A stretch of 63,798 nucleotides of DNA from Nocardioidaceae bacterium (GTDB taxonomy: Bacteria > Actinomycetota > Actinomycetes > Propionibacteriales > Nocardioidaceae), in contig JAGIBL010000011.1 of assembly GCA_017744365.1 (NCBI GenBank), positions 1 through 63,798 of the forward strand, read 5' to 3'. Position 1 is the stretch's first letter. Each line of letters opens with the position of its first letter. The notes under the pieces were generated by a model. That model searched no databases. It was not told where the DNA came from and worked only from the letters and a program-made list of their open reading frames with translations. Shown here piece after piece: positions 33,166 through 41,899 of this stretch. Made by a program: the position numbers and the translations under genes.

Positions 33166-33275
33166 CCCGTCGTCGGGGCGGCGACGCGATCGGGAAGTTG
33201 TGGTCAAGTGCGAGCGACGGAGGCTTCTCGTCGCTAGCGTTTCGGCTGCGTGACCTGACCTCGAAGGGGATGGCG

Positions 33276-34109
33276 ATGGCGGACCAACAGCCGGATTTCT
33301 CCAGCATGGCTCAGCTGGTGGGGAACCAGATCGAAGCGATCAAGGCGCAGAACAACCTGCGCAGGTTGGCTGCCGCGGTGTTCGTGGTCACCGGCGCCGT
33401 GCTCGCCATCGTGGTGAGCCCGACCGTGGGCCTGGTGTTCGCCTTCCTGTCGGTCTGCGCCGTCGCCCTGCTCCCGGAGTCCGCGCGCCGGCGCATCCTG
33501 GGCGAGTCGAACTTCGCCCTGTACGACGAGCAGGGGCAGCCCCGGATCGTCATGGTGGTGACGGAGGACGGTCCTTCCATCTCGCTGCTGGACGAGTCGG
33601 GCACACCGCGCGTCCAGCTCGGCGCCCGAGACGGGATGGCCCTGATGTACGCGACGAGCGAGGAGGGAGCGAGCGCCGGCCTCTTCTCCTCGGGTCGCGG
33701 GACAGGCGTGGCCGTCGAGCAGGCCGGCGGACGGGTCTCGGCCATCGCAGGATCTGCCGAGGGTCCAGGGCTGAGTGTCACGAAGTCGGGTGAGGCCGGC
33801 GAGACGCACGTGACGCTCGGCCGGGTCGCGGTCAGGAACGAAGACCGGCTGGCCTACGTCAAGGTCTCCTCCGACAGTGCCGAGGTCGGCGTCGGTGACA
33901 ACGAGGCCGGTGCTCATGCCCAGCTCGACATCGATGCCTCGGATGCCAGTGTCTCGCTGACCCTCGGGTCCGGCCCGTCCTCGATCATGACCCAGGCCAA
34001 CCGGGAGCAGTCGGTGATCGTCGCGCACAAGGACGGCATCTACCGCACCGCTCGGCTGGAAGCCGTCGACATCGATCCGCGTGGCGACCGCCGGTCACCG
34101 ACGCTCTAG
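33276..34109 (+). CDS. membrane protein with beta-rich repeat domain, unknown
   Basis: 277 residues from ATG 33276 (AAGGGGA upstream; ATG 33270 is possible). A helix (about 10-32), then a hydrophobic hairpin of two membrane segments (about 33-72), then roughly 190 residues of short beta-strand repeats (patterns such as GTPRVQLGARDGMALMY, GVAVEQAGGRVSAI, SVSLTLG). No family recognised. The repeat domain could be a cytoplasmic or external beta-helix. Unlinked to its neighbours by spacing. Confidence 0.65.
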   Translation: MADQQPDFSSMAQLVGNQIEAIKAQNNLRRLAAAVFVVTGAVLAIVVSPTVGLVFAFLSVCAVALLPESARRRILGESNFALYDEQGQPRIVMVVTEDGPSISLLDESGTPRVQLGARDGMALMYATSEEGASAGLFSSGRGTGVAVEQAGGRVSAIAGSAEGPGLSVTKSGEAGETHVTLGRVAVRNEDRLAYVKVSSDSAEVGVGDNEAGAHAQLDIDASDASVSLTLGSGPSSIMTQANREQSVIVAHKDGIYRTARLEAVDIDPRGDRRSPTL

Positions 34110-34148
34110 CGATTGCCAACCTCGGCCCGTGGGTCCACGATTCGGAGC

Positions 34149-35651
34149 ATGTTCGTGGGGCACGGAATGCACGGTCCTGACCTGCGCGGGGTGCGCCCGC
34201 ACCAGGTGATCGGCCTGGTCTGGCTGGCCAACCTGATCGGCGCGGTGATCCTGCTCGTCGACTACCTGGTGGTGCTGCCGTTCCCGGAGCGGTTCTCCAC
34301 CCCGGACGTGGTGCGCGGCAACGTGTGGCTCGGGCTGGGCTGCATCGTCGCCAGCTGGGTCGTGCTCGGGGCGATCGGGGCGCCGCGCACGCACCGGGCC
34401 CTGGACTGGACGGTGCGCGGGACGCCACCGGACGAGGAGGAGCGGGCGCTGACCCTGGCGCTGCCGTGGTGGCTGTTCTGGATGCAGGCCATCCTCTGGA
34501 TCGCCTCGTGCGTGATCTTCTTCGCCGCCAACGTCGACGTCGACACCACCTACGCGCTGCAGATGGCGGGTGCGGTCCTCATCAGCGGGCTGGCTACCGC
34601 GGCGACGTCGTACCTGCTGTGCATGCGGCTGTTCCGCAGCGCCACCGCGCGGGTGCTGGAGCTCTCGCCGCCCGAGCGCGGCAGCACCGCCGGGGTCGGC
34701 GAGAAGGCGGTCTTCATCTGGGCCCTGACCACCGGGGTGCCGATGCTCGGGCTGATCCTCATGGTCGCCTTCGCCGGCGAGACGGGCGTCTCACTGCGCC
34801 AGCTCGCCTTCAGCGGGCTCGTCGTCGGGCTCGGTGCGCTGGTGACCGGGCTGTTCGCGACGGTGCTGTTCGCGAAGTCGGTCGGCGAGCCGCTGTGCGA
34901 CCTCACCACCGCGCTCGCCCGGGTCGAGGCCGGCGACCTCGACGTGCGCGTCACCGTGGACGACGCCGGCGAGATCGGCCAGCTGCAGAACGGCCTCAAC
35001 AACATGGTCTACGCGCTGCAGGAGCGCGAGCAGCTGCGCGACCTGTTCGGCAAGCACGTCGGGGTCGACGTCGCCCGGCTGGCGCTGCAGCAGGGCGTCG
35101 CCCTCGGCGGTGAGGAGCGCGAGGCGGCGGCGCTGTTCGTCGACGTCATCGGCAGCACCACCTTCGCCGCGCAGCGCACGCCGGCCGAGGTGGTCACCGC
35201 GCTGAACCGCTTCTTCGAGGTGGTCGTCGACGTGGTCTCCTCGTACGGCGGGCTGGTGAACAAGTTCGAGGGCGACGCGGCGCTCTGCATCTTCGGCGCG
35301 CCCCTGGAGCTGCCCGACCCGGCCGCGTCCGCCCTGGTCGCCGCGCGCACGATGTCGGATCGGCTCAAGGCCGAGGTGCCCGACCTGGATGCCGGCATCG
35401 GGGTCTCGCACGGCCTGGTGATCGCCGGGAACATCGGCTCGGTCGACCGGCTGGAGTACACCGTGATCGGCGACCCGGTCAACGAGGCGGCGCGGCTGAC
35501 CGAGCAGGCCAAGGACCGCCCCGAGCGGGTGGTCGCCTCGGAGCGGATCGTGCACTGCGCCGAGGCGGCGGAGCGGTCGAGGTGGCGGCTGCTGGAGCCG
35601 ATGCTGCTGCGCGGGAGGCTGGAGGCGACGACGCTCGCGGTGCCGGTCTGA
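34149..35651 (+). CDS. class III adenylate/guanylate cyclase with HAMP domain
   Basis: 500 residues. Six membrane helices (about 20-45, 58-78, 105-127, 138-160, 187-209, 220-243), a HAMP linker (about 244-298) and a cyclase domain (320-490). Catalytic residues are complete: metal Asp332 and Asp376, Lys372, Asp442, Asn445 and Arg449, the ATP-type set. Architecture matches mycobacterial Rv1318c-Rv1320c/Rv3645. Produces cAMP in response to a membrane signal. Its stop is 3 nt from the convergent RibD-like gene. Confidence 0.93.
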   Translation: MFVGHGMHGPDLRGVRPHQVIGLVWLANLIGAVILLVDYLVVLPFPERFSTPDVVRGNVWLGLGCIVASWVVLGAIGAPRTHRALDWTVRGTPPDEEERALTLALPWWLFWMQAILWIASCVIFFAANVDVDTTYALQMAGAVLISGLATAATSYLLCMRLFRSATARVLELSPPERGSTAGVGEKAVFIWALTTGVPMLGLILMVAFAGETGVSLRQLAFSGLVVGLGALVTGLFATVLFAKSVGEPLCDLTTALARVEAGDLDVRVTVDDAGEIGQLQNGLNNMVYALQEREQLRDLFGKHVGVDVARLALQQGVALGGEEREAAALFVDVIGSTTFAAQRTPAEVVTALNRFFEVVVDVVSSYGGLVNKFEGDAALCIFGAPLELPDPAASALVAARTMSDRLKAEVPDLDAGIGVSHGLVIAGNIGSVDRLEYTVIGDPVNEAARLTEQAKDRPERVVASERIVHCAEAAERSRWRLLEPMLLRGRLEATTLAVPV

Positions 35652-35654
35652 TCC

Positions 35655-36269
35655 TTACCGACGTCGTACTGCGTAGGACAGGTGCGTCACCCGCGCGGAG
35701 TGCTCGACCCGGGTCTGCTCCAGGGCGATCCGGCTCGCGTCCACGCCCTCGAACAGCCGGACCCCGGCGCCGAAGAGCACCGGTGAGAGCGCGATCGCGA
35801 GCTCGTCGACCAGGCCGGCGTTGAGGTGCTCGACGATCGTCGCGCCGCCGCCCGCGATCCGCACGTCCCGGTCGCCGGCGGCCTCGCGGGCCCGGTTGAG
35901 AGCGGCCTCGACGCCGTCGTTGACGAAGTGGAAGGTGGTCCCGCCGGGCCGCTCCCAGGGTTCGCGCCGCTCGTGCGTGACGACGAAGACCGGCGTGTGG
36001 AACGGCGCCTCCTCGGGCCACATCCGCTCGCCGGCGTCGAACATCCGCTTGCCCATCACGCTCGCGCCGGTGCGCTCGTAGGTCTCCCGCAGGATCTCGT
36101 CGTCGCGGCCCTCCTCGCCGCCCTCGCCGAGGTGGAGGTTCTCCCGGAAGAACCGCTGCGGGAAGACCCACTGCTGCAGCTCCTGCCACTGCCGGCCCAT
36201 CAGCTCGCCCAGCGACCCGGGCGCGACGAAGCCGTCCAGCGACATGGTCACGCTGACGAAGACGGTCAT
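35655..36269 (-). CDS. dihydrofolate reductase/RibD C-terminal-like protein
   Basis: 204 residues. MTVFVSVTMSLDGFVA at the start, ASVMGKRMFDAGERMW, and the cofactor region VRIAGGGATIVEHLNAGLVDEL match the DHFR-like RibD_C family. Such stand-alone proteins bind NADPH; physiological substrate unknown. ATG 36269 overlaps the upstream SRPBCC stop by 4 nt, the last gene of a three-gene leaderless ArsR operon. Confidence 0.9.
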   Translation of the reverse strand: MTVFVSVTMSLDGFVAPGSLGELMGRQWQELQQWVFPQRFFRENLHLGEGGEEGRDDEILRETYERTGASVMGKRMFDAGERMWPEEAPFHTPVFVVTHERREPWERPGGTTFHFVNDGVEAALNRAREAAGDRDVRIAGGGATIVEHLNAGLVDELAIALSPVLFGAGVRLFEGVDASRIALEQTRVEHSARVTHLSYAVRRR

Positions 36270-36724
36270 CGTTCCTCGCTCTCGACGTAGGCCGCCAGGT
36301 TGCTCAGCGTCTGCTCGCCGCCCTCGACCGCGTGGTACTTCTCGACCGCCTCGTCGCGCAGTGCCTTCGTGGGGAACACGGTGCGCAGCTCGAGCCGGGT
36401 CGCGCCGCCCTCGGCCGAGAAGGTCAGCACCGAGGTGAAGGCGTGGGGGTCGTCGCGGGACTCGCCGTGCACCAGCGCGATCCGCTCCGGCGGGGTGATC
36501 TCGGTCCAGGTGATCCACTCCTGGAAGTCCTGGTCGGGCCCGTGCATGACGAAGTCCCAGACGCCGCCGACGCGGAACTCGAAGGACCGCGTCGTGGTGG
36601 TGAAGCCCGCCGGCCCCCACCACCGGGACAGGTGCCGCACCGCGGTGAAGGCCTCGAAGACCAGCTCGCGCGGGGCGTCGATGACCCGGGAGACGACGAT
36701 CTCGCGATCGGTGGTCGCGGTCAT
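36266..36724 (-). CDS. SRPBCC/AHSA1-family protein
   Basis: 152 residues starting MTATTDREIVVSRVIDAPRE, then RWWGPAGFTTTT and a C-terminal helix KYHAVEGGEQTL. START-like fold with a hydrophobic cavity for a small ligand or client. ATG 36724 overlaps the arsR-type stop by 4 nt. ArsR-SRPBCC pairs are common in actinobacteria; here a RibD-like reductase is added. Confidence 0.92.
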   Translation of the reverse strand: MTATTDREIVVSRVIDAPRELVFEAFTAVRHLSRWWGPAGFTTTTRSFEFRVGGVWDFVMHGPDQDFQEWITWTEITPPERIALVHGESRDDPHAFTSVLTFSAEGGATRLELRTVFPTKALRDEAVEKYHAVEGGEQTLSNLAAYVESEER

Positions 36725-37065
36725 CGGCCCTCCTCCTTCTCCTGCTTGAGGTCCTGGACGTAGGCGTCCAGGCGGTCGAAGCTCTCGTTCCAGAAGCGCT
36801 CGAAGCCGCCGGCCCACTCGTGGACGGGTCGCAGCCCGCGGGCGTCGAGGTCGTAGAGGCGCTGCCGCCCGGCCTGCCGGTCGCGCACCAGCCCGACCTC
36901 GCGCAGCACCCGCAGGTGCTTGGAGGCCCCCGGCTGCGTCATCCCCAGCTCGCGGGCCAGCTCGGTCACCGGTCGCTCGCCGGAGCGCAGCAGCACCAGG
37001 ATCTCCCGGCGCTGCGGCTCGGCGATCGCGTTGAAGACGTCGGACGTCGTTGCTGCTCGTGCCAT
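36721..37065 (-). CDS. ArsR/SmtB-family regulator
   Basis: 114 residues from ATG 37065. Winged HTH FNAIAEPQRREILVLLRS, then GMTQPGASKHLRVLREVGLV recognition helix and wing. No Cys metal motif, so it probably senses an organic ligand through the partner genes rather than a metal. ATG is 7 nt after TATGCT (leaderless). An upstream palindrome in its promoter spacer indicates autoregulation. Confidence 0.93.
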   Translation of the reverse strand: MARAATTSDVFNAIAEPQRREILVLLRSGERPVTELARELGMTQPGASKHLRVLREVGLVRDRQAGRQRLYDLDARGLRPVHEWAGGFERFWNESFDRLDAYVQDLKQEKEEGR

Positions 37066-37072
37066 GCGCTCG

Positions 37073-37100
37073 AGCATATTCCGATATCGGCATACGTCAA
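37073..37100 (-). promoter_or_regulatory. arsR-type promoter with operator in the spacer
   Basis: Minus strand TTGACG (37095-37100), 16 bp, TATGCT (37073-37078). An 18-bp near-palindrome centred on CCGATATCGG (37077-37094) fills the spacer, so the ArsR protein would exclude RNA polymerase. Confidence 0.7.
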
Positions 37101-37104
37101 GGCT

Positions 37105-37132
37105 CAAGTGCGGCACAAGTGCCCCTCAAGTG
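37105..37132 (+). promoter_or_regulatory. three CAAGTG boxes at exact 11-bp steps
   Basis: CAAGTG at 37105, 37116 and 37127, upstream of the large secreted-protein gene. One helical turn apart, they would place identical contacts on one DNA face, as in activator arrays. Confidence 0.5.
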
Positions 37133-37153
37133 GCCGCCGCCAGGCTGCGGCCC

Positions 37154-40100
37154 ATGAAGAAGACATCCACCTGCGTGGCGACCATCGTCACCACAGCGCT
37201 GCTCGGGATGCTGGCACTGATCGTGCCCGCGCCGGCCGAGGCAGCCACGCCCGTCCCCGGGTCGGACTGCGGTTGCCCGACCGCGACCGGGGCCTACAAG
37301 ACGCCGGCGGCGCCGGTCGAGCCCGAGATCGAGCCGGACGGCTCCTCGGCCGCCAGCGCGCCGAAGTACCGCGTCGAGACTCTCGGCAGCTGGCCGGACG
37401 TGACTCTCAAGGTCCGCCGCCTCGCCGACAGCACCGTCGTGCTCACCGTGCCGAGCGCCCCCACCAACTGGGGCTTCAGCCCGGACCAGAACCGGTTCGT
37501 GACGTACGGGATCAGCAACACGGTCTTCTCGGTCGCGCTCTACGACCTGACCGCGGCGAGCACCTCGCAGCCGATGTGGACCGGGAGCACGCTCTCCTCG
37601 GAGTCGCGGGTGGCGTTCAGCCCGCACGGCCGGTACTTCGCGTTCACCGCGCTCAACGGCATCGCCGGCCAGGTCACGCACCAGTTCGTGGACACCACGA
37701 CCGGGTCGGAGTACGACGTGCAGTACGGCTTCTACGTCCCACCGGGCGGCACCACCAAGCCGTTCGGCGAGGCCGGCTTCGGGTTCAGCCCGGAGGCCGG
37801 CGACCACGCGCTGTTCGTCTCCGTCGTCACCGGCCAGCAGTCGGTGCAGAACTCGCTGTTCGACCTGCGCGCCAAGAAGCAGACCTGGTCCTCGACCTTC
37901 GACGGCTCCAGCGGCTTCTGGAAGTTCAGCCCGTGCGGCGACATGCTCGGACTGGTCGCCCAGCAGGCGCAGACCGGTGAGCACGTCACCCTGGTGCACG
38001 TCACCGACGGTCAGCTGGTCGCCGACCAGACCTACCCGTTCCCGATCTCGACGATCGGCTTCACCGCGACCTCGACCCAGCACCAGGTGGTCGTGGACGG
38101 CGTCGCGCACTACCTGGCGAACAACACGGCCGGGGCTGTCTGCACGGACACCACCGCGCCGACCTGGCCGGCGAACGCGGCCCTGACCGCGAGCAACGTG
38201 GCCAAGTCCTCGCTGACGCTGACCTGGCCGGCCGCGAGCGACGACAAGGCGGTCACGACGTACAAGATCTACAAGGGCTCGACGCTGCTCGGCACCACCG
38301 GCGTCAGCAACCGCACCTACAACGTCACCGGGCTCACCCAGGGAACGTCGTACACGTTCACGGTGCAGGCGGCCGATGCGGCCGGCAACACCACCACCGA
38401 CGGCCCGTCGGCGACGGTCCGCACCGCCGCGGACGCGCCCACCTGGCCGGCCGGGAGCAGCGTGGTCGCCTCGGACGTCACCGAGACCGGCGGCCTGCTG
38501 CGCTGGAGCGCGGCGTCGGGCACCGTGTCGTCGTACCAGGTGCTCCGCGACGGCGCCCTGGTCGGCACCGTGCCGGGAACCGCGCGCACCTACGCGGCCA
38601 CCGGGCTCAGCTCCGGCACGTCGTACCTGTTCAAGGTCGAGGCCGTCGGCCCGACCGGCGCCGTCTCGACGACCGGGCCGGCCGTGCGGGTGCGCACCCC
38701 GGGCTACACCCGGCTGGACACCGACGCGATCACCGGCACGGTCTGGTGGGACGACGACGGTGACGGCGAGCGCGACGCCGGCGAGGACGGCGTGGACGGC
38801 ACCCCGAGCGCCTACGTGTACGTCGGCCTGGACGCCTACCGGATGATCGACGGCACCACCGCGAAGAACGCCGGCGGCGCGCACATGGCCGCGGACGGCA
38901 CCTACAGCTTCGACGACCTGCCGGACGGCGACTACCTGGTCGCGCTCGACTTCGGCAGCCTCGGCCAGACGTTCCCGGGCGACAACCAGCCGCAGCGGAT
39001 CAGCGTCGTGGACGGCCACGGGGTCGGCAACGTCGACTTCGGGATGAAGCTCGCCAGCACCATCCCGACCCAGGGCTCTGGCGACGGCGCGATCACCGCG
39101 ACCGTGAGCGGCGCCGAGGGCGCGGAGGTGTCCTGCTACTACGTCTCGCTCGGCTCCGGCTGCGGGAACGGCGGCCTGAGCGGGCTGACGTCCGGCACCT
39201 ACGAGATCTCCGCCGTACCGGGGCCGCACCAGTGGCAGAGCGCCCCGGTGCTCGACGGCGAGCCGCTCAAGCACGTGCTCGTCGTCGGCGGCAACGGCGG
39301 CGGTGGCGCGGCGAGCTTCACCGTCGAGCAGGGACGCTCGGCGATCTCCGGCCAGGTGTACGACGACGCCGACGGCGACGGGGTCCAGGACGCGGGCGAG
39401 GGTCCGCTGACCGACCCCGACAGCATCGCCGTGTGCATCGAGCGGATCCCCGCGGGCGACCCGGAGTGCACCAGCACCCAGGGCGGGTACTCCTTCGCGG
39501 ACCTGCGTCCCGGCGACTACCGCCTCACCGTGGGCGAGGACGACGGGTGGCACCAGACCGCGCCCGCCGGCGACCCGGTGCAGGTGCACCTGGAGACCAA
39601 CGGCGACACCGTCACCGCGCCCGACCTGGGGGTGCACAACCCGCGTGGCACCGTGCACGGCCTGGTCTGGGACGACCGCGACGCCGACGGCCACTACGAC
39701 GACGGTGAGGCCGGGCTGCCCGGGATCACCGTCTGCGTCCAGAAGGTCGGCTACGACGGCTGGGACTGCCTGGAGACCGATGCCGAGGGCCGGTACGCCA
39801 CCGGGCTGCTCCGGGCCGCCGACTACAGCGTCTGGATCCCGGTGTACAGCACCGACCGGACCCAGACGTTCCCCGGCGACGGCAAGGGGCACGACGTCAC
39901 CGTGGGCGACGGCGGCACCGAGGCGGCCGACTTCGGGCTCAACGACGGCACCGTGGTGCCCGAGGAGACCGCGCCGGACGCACCGACCGCGCTGGAGGCG
40001 GTCGCCGGGGTCGAGCAGGTCACGCTGTCCTGGACAGCGCCGGTGGACGACGGCGGCAGCCCGGTGACCGGGTACGTCGTGCAGCGCTCGCTGGACGGGG

Positions 40101-40855
40101 TGGCCTGGTCCGGCGACCAGCAGGTCGACGGCACCTCGGTCGAGGTCACCGGCCTGGCCGCCGGCATCCCGGTGCACTTCCGGGTCGCCGCGGTCAACGC
40201 GGTCGGCCAGGGCGACTGGTCCGACGGGGCCGCCGCGACGCCGGCGCCGCGGGTGGTGGCACCCGGTGCGCCGCGCGACCTGAGCGCGACCGCGGGCATC
40301 GAGAAGGTGACGCTGTCCTGGGCCGAGCCGGCCGACGACGGCGGTGCCGCGGTGACCGGGTACGTCGTGCAGAAGTCGCTCGACGGGCGGCTCTGGACCC
40401 CGGCCGGCACCACGGCGGGCACGCCGGCCGGCACCACCCTGGAGGTCACCGGCCTCAAGGCCGGCACTCCGGTGCGGTTCCGGGTGGCCGCGGTGAACGA
40501 GGCCGGGACCGGTGCCTTCGCCGCCGAGGCGGTGGCCACCCCGCAGGCCACGCCGAAGCCGCCGGTCACCGTGCCGGGCGCTCCGACCGGGCTGGCCGCC
40601 GCGGTGAGCAAGAACCACCGGACGGTGACGCTGACCTGGAAGGCGCCGGCCGACAGTGGCGCGCCGATCACCGACTACGTGGTGCAGCGGACGCTGTTCC
40701 CGTCGCTCGGCTGGGTCACCGTGACCGACGGGGTCTCGGCCGGCACCGCGGCGACGATCACCTCGCCGCTGCCCGGGCTCCGGTTCGGCTACCGGGTCGC
40801 CGCGCGCAACAGCGCGGGCCTGGGGGCGTGGTCGGCGGTGGTGTACGCCGGCTGA
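37154..40855 (+). CDS. large secreted protein: propeller-like head, SdrD-B-like and Fn3 domains
   Basis: 1233 residues. Signal peptide about 1-30 (cleavage after AEAA). Region 60-325 looks like a WD/NHL propeller. Fn3 domains at about 332-425, 427-515, 940-1035, 1037-1130 and 1139-1230. SdrD-B/Cna-like modules at about 523-632, 729-815 and 831-930, each opening with a Ca-binding type loop (WDDDGDGERDAGEDG-like). No LPxTG, membrane tail or dockerin, so it is released or held non-covalently. Likely adhesion or surface-layer role. The start has no good ribosome binding site. Confidence 0.85.
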   Translation: MKKTSTCVATIVTTALLGMLALIVPAPAEAATPVPGSDCGCPTATGAYKTPAAPVEPEIEPDGSSAASAPKYRVETLGSWPDVTLKVRRLADSTVVLTVPSAPTNWGFSPDQNRFVTYGISNTVFSVALYDLTAASTSQPMWTGSTLSSESRVAFSPHGRYFAFTALNGIAGQVTHQFVDTTTGSEYDVQYGFYVPPGGTTKPFGEAGFGFSPEAGDHALFVSVVTGQQSVQNSLFDLRAKKQTWSSTFDGSSGFWKFSPCGDMLGLVAQQAQTGEHVTLVHVTDGQLVADQTYPFPISTIGFTATSTQHQVVVDGVAHYLANNTAGAVCTDTTAPTWPANAALTASNVAKSSLTLTWPAASDDKAVTTYKIYKGSTLLGTTGVSNRTYNVTGLTQGTSYTFTVQAADAAGNTTTDGPSATVRTAADAPTWPAGSSVVASDVTETGGLLRWSAASGTVSSYQVLRDGALVGTVPGTARTYAATGLSSGTSYLFKVEAVGPTGAVSTTGPAVRVRTPGYTRLDTDAITGTVWWDDDGDGERDAGEDGVDGTPSAYVYVGLDAYRMIDGTTAKNAGGAHMAADGTYSFDDLPDGDYLVALDFGSLGQTFPGDNQPQRISVVDGHGVGNVDFGMKLASTIPTQGSGDGAITATVSGAEGAEVSCYYVSLGSGCGNGGLSGLTSGTYEISAVPGPHQWQSAPVLDGEPLKHVLVVGGNGGGGAASFTVEQGRSAISGQVYDDADGDGVQDAGEGPLTDPDSIAVCIERIPAGDPECTSTQGGYSFADLRPGDYRLTVGEDDGWHQTAPAGDPVQVHLETNGDTVTAPDLGVHNPRGTVHGLVWDDRDADGHYDDGEAGLPGITVCVQKVGYDGWDCLETDAEGRYATGLLRAADYSVWIPVYSTDRTQTFPGDGKGHDVTVGDGGTEAADFGLNDGTVVPEETAPDAPTALEAVAGVEQVTLSWTAPVDDGGSPVTGYVVQRSLDGVAWSGDQQVDGTSVEVTGLAAGIPVHFRVAAVNAVGQGDWSDGAAATPAPRVVAPGAPRDLSATAGIEKVTLSWAEPADDGGAAVTGYVVQKSLDGRLWTPAGTTAGTPAGTTLEVTGLKAGTPVRFRVAAVNEAGTGAFAAEAVATPQATPKPPVTVPGAPTGLAAAVSKNHRTVTLTWKAPADSGAPITDYVVQRTLFPSLGWVTVTDGVSAGTAATITSPLPGLRFGYRVAARNSAGLGAWSAVVYAG

Positions 40856-40861
40856 CGGTCG

Positions 40862-41899
40862 CTACTCGTGCCCGGCATCGCTTGGGGTGCCGGGCACGAG
40901 GGCGTGCAGCGCGTCGGCGAGCGCGCCGATCTGGGCGTCGGTGACCGGGTAGCCGGGGAAGTAGCAGCAGACCCGGTCGGCCAGGTCGCCGAAGCGGCGG
41001 CCGATCTCGGTGGCGCACTCGGCCGGGGTGCCGACCACGGCCAGGGTGCGCACCAGCGTGTCGTCGACGAGTGCGCTCATCGCGGCCACGTCGCCGGCCT
41101 TGGACAGCGCGTTCAGCTCCGGCTGCAGGTCGCCGCGTCCCTCGACGTCGAGGACCGGCCGGTACGCCGGCGTGGAGCCGTAGAAGGCGAGCAGCATCCG
41201 GACGCCCCCCATCGCGGCGGCCAGCTCCTCCTCGGTCTCGCCCATCGCCACGATCGCCTGCGGGTACAGGGGAATCTCGGTGCGTCCGGCCCGGGCCAGG
41301 CCCTCGGCGACCGCGGGCAGGGTGCGCTCACGGACGTGCCGGTGGGAGTGGAACGGCATCACCAGCAGGCCGTCGGCGACCTCGGCCGCGGTGCGGGTCA
41401 TCACCGGCCCCAGGGCGCCCAGGAGGACCGGCGGCACGCCGTACGGGTTCGGACCGGGAACGAAGGTCGGCGGCATCAGCGTGTGCCGGGTGAACTCGCC
41501 GCGGAAGTCCAGCCGGGAGCCGTCCTGCCAGGAGGCCAGGATCGCCTGGACCGCGAGCACGGTCTCGCGCATCCGGGCGGCGGGCCGGTCCCAGGTGCCG
41601 CCGTACCGGTGCTCGATGTGCGGGCGGATCTGCGAGCCGAGGCCGAGCCGGAACCGGCCCCTGCCCAGCACCTGCAGGTCGTACGCCGCGTGCGCCAGGT
41701 GCAGCGGGCTGCGCGGCAGCGCGATCGCCACGTTGGTCATCAGGTCGGTCTCGACGGCGCCGGCCGCGGTCACCAGCGGCAGGAAGACGTCGTGCGGGCC
41801 CTCGAAGGTGAACAGCCCGTCCACCCCGGCGGCCACCAGGGCACGGGCACGAGACGCGGCGTCTTCGGGGCGGCCGTCGAGCTGGACGTCGAGAAGCAT
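40862..41899 (-). CDS. F420-dependent LLM-class oxidoreductase
   Basis: 345 residues. Luciferase-like TIM barrel: RALVAAGVDGLFTFEGPHDVFLPL, RFRLGLGSQIRPHIEHRYG and PPVLLGALGPVMTRTAAEVADG match the F420-dependent TIGR03617-like branch. Uses F420 or F420H2 for hydride transfer on an unknown substrate. Its ATG shares one base with the epimerase-remnant stop, so it is the last gene of a six-gene operon. Its final codons form part of a bidirectional terminator hairpin. Confidence 0.9.
   Translation of the reverse strand: MLLDVQLDGRPEDAASRARALVAAGVDGLFTFEGPHDVFLPLVTAAGAVETDLMTNVAIALPRSPLHLAHAAYDLQVLGRGRFRLGLGSQIRPHIEHRYGGTWDRPAARMRETVLAVQAILASWQDGSRLDFRGEFTRHTLMPPTFVPGPNPYGVPPVLLGALGPVMTRTAAEVADGLLVMPFHSHRHVRERTLPAVAEGLARAGRTEIPLYPQAIVAMGETEEELAAAMGGVRMLLAFYGSTPAYRPVLDVEGRGDLQPELNALSKAGDVAAMSALVDDTLVRTLAVVGTPAECATEIGRRFGDLADRVCCYFPGYPVTDAQIGALADALHALVPGTPSDAGHE
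40865..40900. terminator. bidirectional terminator hairpin
   Basis: A perfect 13-bp stem (40865-40877 with 40888-40900) and a 10-nt loop lie between the convergent large secreted-protein gene and the LLM gene, overlapping the last codons of the latter. Confidence 0.65.

Noticed and set aside
37097-40618. 1173-residue open frame on the minus strand
   Set aside because: It is the shadow of the secreted multidomain gene in GC-rich DNA; it has no signal, motif or ribosome binding site, and the plus strand encodes clear Fn3 and SdrD-B modules.
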